DNA of 64,000 nucleotides from NCBI RefSeq assembly GCF_025751585.1, contig NZ_JAOWKX010000004.1, positions 310,001 through 374,000 of the forward strand, written 5' to 3'. A program made the translations under genes and the position numbers. Under the pieces are notes generated by a model. It saw only the letters and a program-made list of their open reading frames with translations, had not been told where the DNA came from and ran no database searches. Positions 58,879-64,000 of the stretch are shown here, piece by piece. Source of the DNA: Fluctibacter corallii (GTDB lineage: Bacteria > Pseudomonadota > Gammaproteobacteria > Enterobacterales > Alteromonadaceae). Every line of letters starts with the position of its first letter. Within the stretch, counting starts at the first letter, position 1.

Positions 58879-61596
58879 ATGCAAAAGATTTTGCTCGTTG
58901 ATGATAAACCAGCCAACCTCGTGGTGTTAGAGCGAATATTGGCTGACACTGAAGTGGAAAAATTGCAGGCTTTAAGTGGCAACGAAACGTTAAAGGTTTT
59001 ATGGAAACACCCTGATGTTACTTTGATATTACTTGATTTGAATATGCCTGATATGTCGGGGTTGGAGGTCGCACAAATACTGCGTGAAATGGAACAGTTT
59101 TGTCATATTCCTATTATTTTTGTCACTGCTGCTGACCCGAGCAGTGATATTCTGAGTCAGGCTTATGGATTGGGAGCCGTAGATTTTATTCTGAAACCGA
59201 TTGACGATAGCGTCTTGTTGGCCAAGGTCAATGTGTTTTTATCGCTAGAGGAGAAGAAACACGCTTTAGAGCGTGCGGTAATAGAGGCAAATTATTGGCG
59301 TGACTTTAACCATCAAGTGCTCGATTTAGCGCCAAGTTTACTGTATTTGTCTGCCGATTTTTCCTCTTTTGAACCTCTAAATATACGCGCTAAAAACGCA
59401 GATCTTAGCGACGCATTTAATGAGTTTATTCACACCCATTTTCATCATAATAATAAAACACTTGCCGATGCCACAGAGTCTCGCATGAATACCCACTGGC
59501 GAGTTGAACATGGGGGCAAAGAAGAAACCTATGTAGTAACCATTTCACCTTTTTACTTTGGTGATAAAAAACAGCTTCTCGCGGCGCTGGAAAATGTCAG
59601 TGAACAGGAAAATGCGCGCCGTGCGGCAGAGGAAGCTGATCGTGCGAAATCTAATTTTCTCGCCAATATGAGCCATGAAATCCGTACTCCGCTGAATGGT
59701 ATTTTAGGGATGGCGAGCCTATTGGCTAGAGAAGAGTTGAATACGTCGCAGCGGGAATATGCCAATACGATTTTAAGTTGTGGCGAACATTTGCTCACCG
59801 TCATCAATGATATCTTAGACTTTTCTAAGATTGAAGCGGGTCGCATGGAGATTGATCGCATCTCGTTTGACTTACCAAGTATGGTTGAAGCGTGCATTAT
59901 GACGTTTTCTACCAAAGCCCTCGAAAAGCGCATTGAACTGGCCTATGAAATTGAACCTAGAGCCCGAATCAGTTGCTCGGGGGACAAAACGCGGTTGCAG
60001 CAGGTACTCACGAATTTGGTCAGCAATGCGGTGAAGTTTACCCACAAAGGATATGTAAAACTGACGGTTACGGTAGAGGAAGAAACCCAAGATGGCTGTT
60101 TGTTAACGTTTTCTATTCAGGACTCGGGCATTGGTATTGCCACCGAGAAAATACCACAGCTATTTGAGGCCTTCACACAAGCTGAAATGTCTACTACGCG
60201 CAAATATGGTGGTACAGGGTTGGGGTTAACTATCTCACGTAAATTAGTAGACATGATGGGAGGGCAATTATTCGTCGAAAGTGACGTGGACAAAGGCAGC
60301 CGTTTTTATTTTACGCTACCGGTTGCCGATATTGGCCCGTCGTTAATTGAACCGGCTGCAGAAGTGTCGCCGAAAATTGAGGGCATACGGGCACTGATTG
60401 TGGACGACATGCCTGTGAACTTAGAAATTTTAGAAAAGAACCTGGCGTTGTGGGGGTTAAATGTCACCTCTATGAGTGAACCTGTGGTGTTAGAAGATGT
60501 GCTTTCGGCGGCGAAAAATGCAGATCTGATTATTTTAGATTACCAAATGCCGAGTATTAATGGCGCTGATCTCGCCCAGCAAATTCGTAGTCAGTTAGAA
60601 ATGACACCGCCGATTATTCTGTTTTCTTCAGTGCTGCATATTCCCGAAGAAGAACGAAAGTTATTTACGCAAATTACCTATAAACCTTTCCGGCTGTCTG
60701 TATTTTTTGACGTATTGATGCGGGCATTGTTTGACAAGCATCACCGATTTACGTCTCAGCAAAAACCTATCACGGTAAAACGTGCGACGGGGAATACATA
60801 CCCACTGAATCTTTTGATTGCTGAAGATAACGAAGTGAATCAACGATTAATGCAGCATTACCTGCGCGATATGGGGTACAAACCTGCATTGGCTGAGAAT
60901 GGCCAGCAGGTGCTTGATTACTTGCGCGACCACAGCGTAGATGTGGTGTTAATGGATATGCTTATGCCAGTTATGGATGGCATACAGGCCACCAAAGAAA
61001 TTCGCCAATTGTATGGCGATTCTGCGCCAGAGGTGATAGCGGTCACCGCAAATGCCACTAAAGAAGATAAAGCGTTATGTAAACAGGTGGGCATGTCAGA
61101 TTTTTTAGCTAAACCTGTCAGTGATGTGCATTTAGCGGAGGCGTTAGAGCGCGCATATGCACGTATTAACAATAAGCGCACCGCAAAGGGCGAGTCGCCA
61201 CCTCGTAATCAGAATCAGTTACCACAACACGCCGTATCTAAGGCTGCCCCATTGAATTTTCTCTCTGAAATTGATGTGCTGGATACTCAGCGCTTTGCGT
61301 CTTTTCCTACGGCCTTGCAACAACAATTGGTATCAAGTTTTGAAAATGAGTGGCAAGCTGGGCAAGAGCGAATATTACACTGCTTTGAGCAAGACGACTT
61401 TGGTCAACTTGAAAAATCCGCCCATAAATTAAAAGGCGCGTGTTACAACATTGGGTGCTTGCAGTTAGGCAAAATATGTGAGCATTTTCAAGAATGTGGC
61501 GAAAATCAGTTATCACCTGAAGAGAGTCTAATTGCTTTGTTTTCACAGGCTGGCAATGAGGCGCTTACCACCTTGAAAGTGTCGGTGAATTTATAA
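58879..61596 (+). CDS. Soluble hybrid histidine kinase REC-HisKA-HATPase-REC-REC-HPt
   Basis: The 905-residue protein has no membrane segment. A receiver comes first (about 3-120; Asp53 in LLDLNMPD). A linker of about 130 residues (PAS-sized, unrecognised) follows. Then come the kinase core NMSHEIRTPLNG with His266, the ATPase (DSGIGIATEKIPQLFE, YGGTGLGLTISRK), receiver 2 (about 507-620; Asp554 in ILDYQMPS), receiver 3 (about 660-785; Asp693 in LMDMLMPVMDG), and a C-terminal HPt with SAHKLKGACYN (His849). The N-terminal receiver could be phosphorylated by the upstream kinase, so the two kinases can form a chain. The start has no good binding site, but AGGGCG lies nearby. Confidence 0.94.
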   Translation: MQKILLVDDKPANLVVLERILADTEVEKLQALSGNETLKVLWKHPDVTLILLDLNMPDMSGLEVAQILREMEQFCHIPIIFVTAADPSSDILSQAYGLGAVDFILKPIDDSVLLAKVNVFLSLEEKKHALERAVIEANYWRDFNHQVLDLAPSLLYLSADFSSFEPLNIRAKNADLSDAFNEFIHTHFHHNNKTLADATESRMNTHWRVEHGGKEETYVVTISPFYFGDKKQLLAALENVSEQENARRAAEEADRAKSNFLANMSHEIRTPLNGILGMASLLAREELNTSQREYANTILSCGEHLLTVINDILDFSKIEAGRMEIDRISFDLPSMVEACIMTFSTKALEKRIELAYEIEPRARISCSGDKTRLQQVLTNLVSNAVKFTHKGYVKLTVTVEEETQDGCLLTFSIQDSGIGIATEKIPQLFEAFTQAEMSTTRKYGGTGLGLTISRKLVDMMGGQLFVESDVDKGSRFYFTLPVADIGPSLIEPAAEVSPKIEGIRALIVDDMPVNLEILEKNLALWGLNVTSMSEPVVLEDVLSAAKNADLIILDYQMPSINGADLAQQIRSQLEMTPPIILFSSVLHIPEEERKLFTQITYKPFRLSVFFDVLMRALFDKHHRFTSQQKPITVKRATGNTYPLNLLIAEDNEVNQRLMQHYLRDMGYKPALAENGQQVLDYLRDHSVDVVLMDMLMPVMDGIQATKEIRQLYGDSAPEVIAVTANATKEDKALCKQVGMSDFLAKPVSDVHLAEALERAYARINNKRTAKGESPPRNQNQLPQHAVSKAAPLNFLSEIDVLDTQRFASFPTALQQQLVSSFENEWQAGQERILHCFEQDDFGQLEKSAHKLKGACYNIGCLQLGKICEHFQECGENQLSPEESLIALFSQAGNEALTTLKVSVNL

Positions 61597-61618
61597 GTGT
61601 TGCTGTGTTAAGATGTGG

Positions 61619-63286
61619 TTAAATATGTTTGTGCTGTGATATTGCTTTCGTAAAATCGTCAACGTTGAGATCTAAATCCCATAAATGGCCTTGAAAATGT
61701 TGAATCGTTTTTTGTTTAAGGCCATGAAATTGTGATTCTGTTTCTATACCTACGGCGATTAGTCGCGCGTTTATAGCCTGTGATAGTTTACAACACGCGT
61801 CAATAATATCTGAATATATCGTGTTGTGTTCGAACGAGGTAATCAGTACGCGAGACAGTTTGATGTATTCTGGCCTAAGTGTGAGCAGCATGGCCACGGG
61901 AATAGAGGTTTCACCAATATCTTGGATGCATAGGCCTATACCAGCATCATGCAACGTGGCAAGATGTTTGATTAAGAGGGGCATATCGCGCGCGCGCTCC
62001 CAGTCTGATACATCGATAGTCAAATGCAGATTTTTGCTTTCCAGTTGTTTACTTAAATCAATCAACTGTTGATTCAACTCGTAATTAATTAATTCACGGC
62101 TGCTTTGATTTAAAAACAGTTGAATACCTGATAAATTGGCGCTGTTAGACGACGTGCAGACTTCACCTAAGAGCTTGTCTTTCAAGGTTTTTTCGAACGT
62201 GCGGCTTAAACCAAGTTGTCTTATATGTTCTATTGTTCCACGAATGCCACCGTATTCGTTGGCGTTTTCTAGCCTGCAAAAAATTTCGCCGCCAATGATC
62301 TGATCTCGTTGTCTGTCATATATAGGTTGATATCCGAGCTTTATGTGCCCCGTTACTCTTTCATGATTGCTGGCTCTATGATCCTGACTATTGCACAGCT
62401 TCACGCTACCTTTATGATTAGCTTTAACATCGTACAGCGCAACGTCGGCGGCTTTACTCAGTAAAGAGGGGGTTTCGCCATGATCTGGATAAAGCGCCGC
62501 GCCTGTACTGGCGGTAATGCGCAACTCTTTTCCTTCATAATGAAATGTACCGTTACATTGCTCAGAAATTTTTTTCGCGATATTTTTGACTTCATCGTCA
62601 TTGTGAATGTTAGTGAGTAAGCAAACAAACTCGTCGCCGCCAATGCGAGCTGCATAGTCGGAGGTACGTATCGAGTTACTCAATCGTTTGGCGAATTCTA
62701 TAAGCAGCGCATCGCCCACGTCATGTCCATATTTGTCGTTAATGCCTTTAAAGTCATCTAAGTCAAACGCCAATAAGCCTAATTTTGATTTTTGCCGTGA
62801 GGCAAGCGACATGTTTTGCTTAATAGTGTCTTGAAAAGAAAGGCGATTGGGAAGTCCTGTGAGAATATCGACCGTGGCAAGCCGGCGCATTTCCTCTCGC
62901 TGTTTAACTAGAGTAATCAGCACTTTTAATTTAGCCACGAGCTGAACTTCGTGAATGGGTTTTTCAATAAAGTCCATCGCACCCACTTGATAACAGGTTT
63001 GTTCAAGGCCGTGAACATTGTTTCCGTGTGCGGTAACAAATAGAATTGGCGGTGGTTCGCTGTACTGCTGGTGGATCAGTTTTGCCATTTCAACGCCATT
63101 CATACCAGGCATCGAATAGTCTAAAATCACAATGTCGACTTGGCTGTGCAACAAGTGTTTTAACCCTGCTTGCGCGCCCTCTGCTAATATCGTATTTACC
63201 TTAAGTGGCGCTAGCATTTGCTCTAATGCGAACAGATTTGAGCGAAGATCATCGACTACAAGAAGGGTAATCGGGTCTTCATTCAT
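61619..63286 (-). CDS. Response regulator REC-GGDEF-EAL(degenerate), probable diguanylate cyclase
   Basis: The 555-residue protein has a receiver (about 6-125; Asp56 in ILDYSMPG) and an intact GGDEF domain (about 137-300; DILTGLPNRLSF, FDLDDFKGINDKYGH, RIGGDEFVCLL at 215-223). The inhibitory site RTSD lies at 207-210. The EAL-like domain (about 310-550) has lost its catalytic residues: the E-A-L-L-R signature is GEIFCRLEN, and the D-D-F-G-x-G loop reads QDIGETS. The protein should therefore make c-di-GMP, with EAL as a structural or binding domain. It overlaps the cheB gene by 4 bp and converges on the HPt kinase, which may phosphorylate it. Confidence 0.93.
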   Translation of the reverse strand: MNEDPITLLVVDDLRSNLFALEQMLAPLKVNTILAEGAQAGLKHLLHSQVDIVILDYSMPGMNGVEMAKLIHQQYSEPPPILFVTAHGNNVHGLEQTCYQVGAMDFIEKPIHEVQLVAKLKVLITLVKQREEMRRLATVDILTGLPNRLSFQDTIKQNMSLASRQKSKLGLLAFDLDDFKGINDKYGHDVGDALLIEFAKRLSNSIRTSDYAARIGGDEFVCLLTNIHNDDEVKNIAKKISEQCNGTFHYEGKELRITASTGAALYPDHGETPSLLSKAADVALYDVKANHKGSVKLCNSQDHRASNHERVTGHIKLGYQPIYDRQRDQIIGGEIFCRLENANEYGGIRGTIEHIRQLGLSRTFEKTLKDKLLGEVCTSSNSANLSGIQLFLNQSSRELINYELNQQLIDLSKQLESKNLHLTIDVSDWERARDMPLLIKHLATLHDAGIGLCIQDIGETSIPVAMLLTLRPEYIKLSRVLITSFEHNTIYSDIIDACCKLSQAINARLIAVGIETESQFHGLKQKTIQHFQGHLWDLDLNVDDFTKAISQHKHI

Positions 63287-63966
63287 TGGTGCCCACCAAC
63301 AAGTGTGTTGCTTGGCTTGATATCAGATGCTGACGCGTGAACGCTATTTGATAGTTTCGATTTGCTGGTGTGGTGTAAATGCTCCGTAGAGCGCTTATCA
63401 CATGCCAGTAACTTTACCAGCCATTGAGAATCAACCTCATCTGGCAGTACCTCCGCGTTCGGCACAGTATGTAAGGCAGAGGTTGGCATTGCGCTATGGG
63501 GCGTGTTATTTGGGCTGGCAATACAGCAGTGGGCACCTGCATCAAAGAGTTTTTTCAATCCTGTGCTACCATCGGAATTGGCGCCAGAAAGAACAATGGC
63601 AAGGGTAGATTTAGCCTCAGAGCCGCAGCAGGATTCAAATAATAAGTCGATAGAGGGCTTAGCATAATGAAAGGGTTCGTCATCATAAAGCCTGAAGCGC
63701 TGCCCGTCATTATCTAACAGCACATGGTAACGTCCGTCAGCGATATAAAGGGTGTCACTCTCTATCCAGTCGTGGTTTTGCACGAGTTTGCACTTTATAT
63801 GCACCAAGCTTTGGAATGCATTGCACAAATTTTTCGCATCATAGTTTTCACTCAGGTGCATGATGAATATGATGGGGGGACAATGATACAAGCTTTCAGC
63901 ACTTAACAGCTGACTAACTTGCTCAAAGCTGCCAGCGGAACCCCCTATTAATATTCGCTTGTACAC
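63283..63966 (-). CDS. cheB: CheB-type protein-glutamate methylesterase (no receiver domain)
   Basis: The 227-residue protein starts at GTG, with AAGGA about 6 nt upstream. The catalytic residues are all visible: Ser10 in IGGSAGSFE, His37 in IMHLSE, and Asp132 in LSGANSDGSTG. The usual N-terminal receiver domain is missing, so phosphorylation cannot switch it directly. The C-terminal tail (about 195-227) is polar and Ser/His-rich. It is the expected partner for the CheR encoded 5 kb away and would remove methyl groups or deamidate. Its stop overlaps the start of the REC-GGDEF-EAL gene, so the two are probably translated together. Confidence 0.9.
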   Translation of the reverse strand: MYKRILIGGSAGSFEQVSQLLSAESLYHCPPIIFIMHLSENYDAKNLCNAFQSLVHIKCKLVQNHDWIESDTLYIADGRYHVLLDNDGQRFRLYDDEPFHYAKPSIDLLFESCCGSEAKSTLAIVLSGANSDGSTGLKKLFDAGAHCCIASPNNTPHSAMPTSALHTVPNAEVLPDEVDSQWLVKLLACDKRSTEHLHHTSKSKLSNSVHASASDIKPSNTLVGGHQ

Positions 63967-64000
63967 ACTGAGTCCTTGCGAGAAATATCTTGCACGTAAT

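Overview
The window is a chromosomal stretch of a Gram-negative gammaproteobacterium, most likely a marine member of the Alteromonadales. The evidence is the conserved block rpsB-tsf-pyrH-frr-uppS-cdsA-dxr-rseP-bamA-skp-lpxD-fabZ-lpxA-lpxB-rnhB-dnaE-accA-tilS, the divergent map-glnD-dapD block beside it, the yqcC-truC-yqcA trio, and the number of chemoreceptors and c-di-GMP proteins. No rRNA, tRNA, CRISPR array, IS element or prophage was seen.

Layout. 1-2737: three co-directional genes that look like an SMC/kleisin (MksBEF- or Wadjet JetABC-like) condensin, in the order ATPase, KITE, kleisin; the ATPase runs off the left edge. 2879-9436: an accessory patch with a lipoprotein, a decayed CZB chemoreceptor tail, a secreted TAP-type hydrolase, a cytoplasmic CZB chemoreceptor, a small I9-like protein, a two-helix membrane protein and a transmembrane chemoreceptor. 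9611-13441: a four-gene catabolic operon (acyl-CoA dehydrogenase, APH-type kinase, histidine phosphatase, SDR) divergent from a LysR regulator, resembling the 4-hydroxyacyl-CoA kinase/dehydrogenase routes. 14482-17908: DUF3301, DUF3549, YqcC, TruC, flavodoxin and a small secreted protein. 18017-18805: a tandem array of 143-bp units that runs into the 3' end of a topoisomerase IB gene. 19899-26504: periplasmic binding protein, dapD, glnD, map and a DUF4382 lipoprotein. 26668-47619: the long housekeeping block for translation factors, isoprenoid/undecaprenyl, phospholipid, outer-membrane and lipid A synthesis, with several hairpins that look like attenuators.

47684-63966: a signalling island. 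It holds a diguanylate cyclase, a Kef-type antiporter, a sensor module with no output domain, a REC-PAS-GGDEF-EAL protein whose GGDEF is degenerate, a 1389-residue hybrid kinase with three receiver-like modules, a CheR, a second hybrid kinase ending in HPt, and, convergent to these, a REC-GGDEF-EAL protein whose EAL is degenerate, and a CheB catalytic domain. The two dual-domain proteins have complementary losses, so one probably degrades and the other makes c-di-GMP. With CheR and CheB alongside, the island looks like a phosphorelay tuned by methylation chemistry and feeding c-di-GMP, separate from classical chemotaxis.
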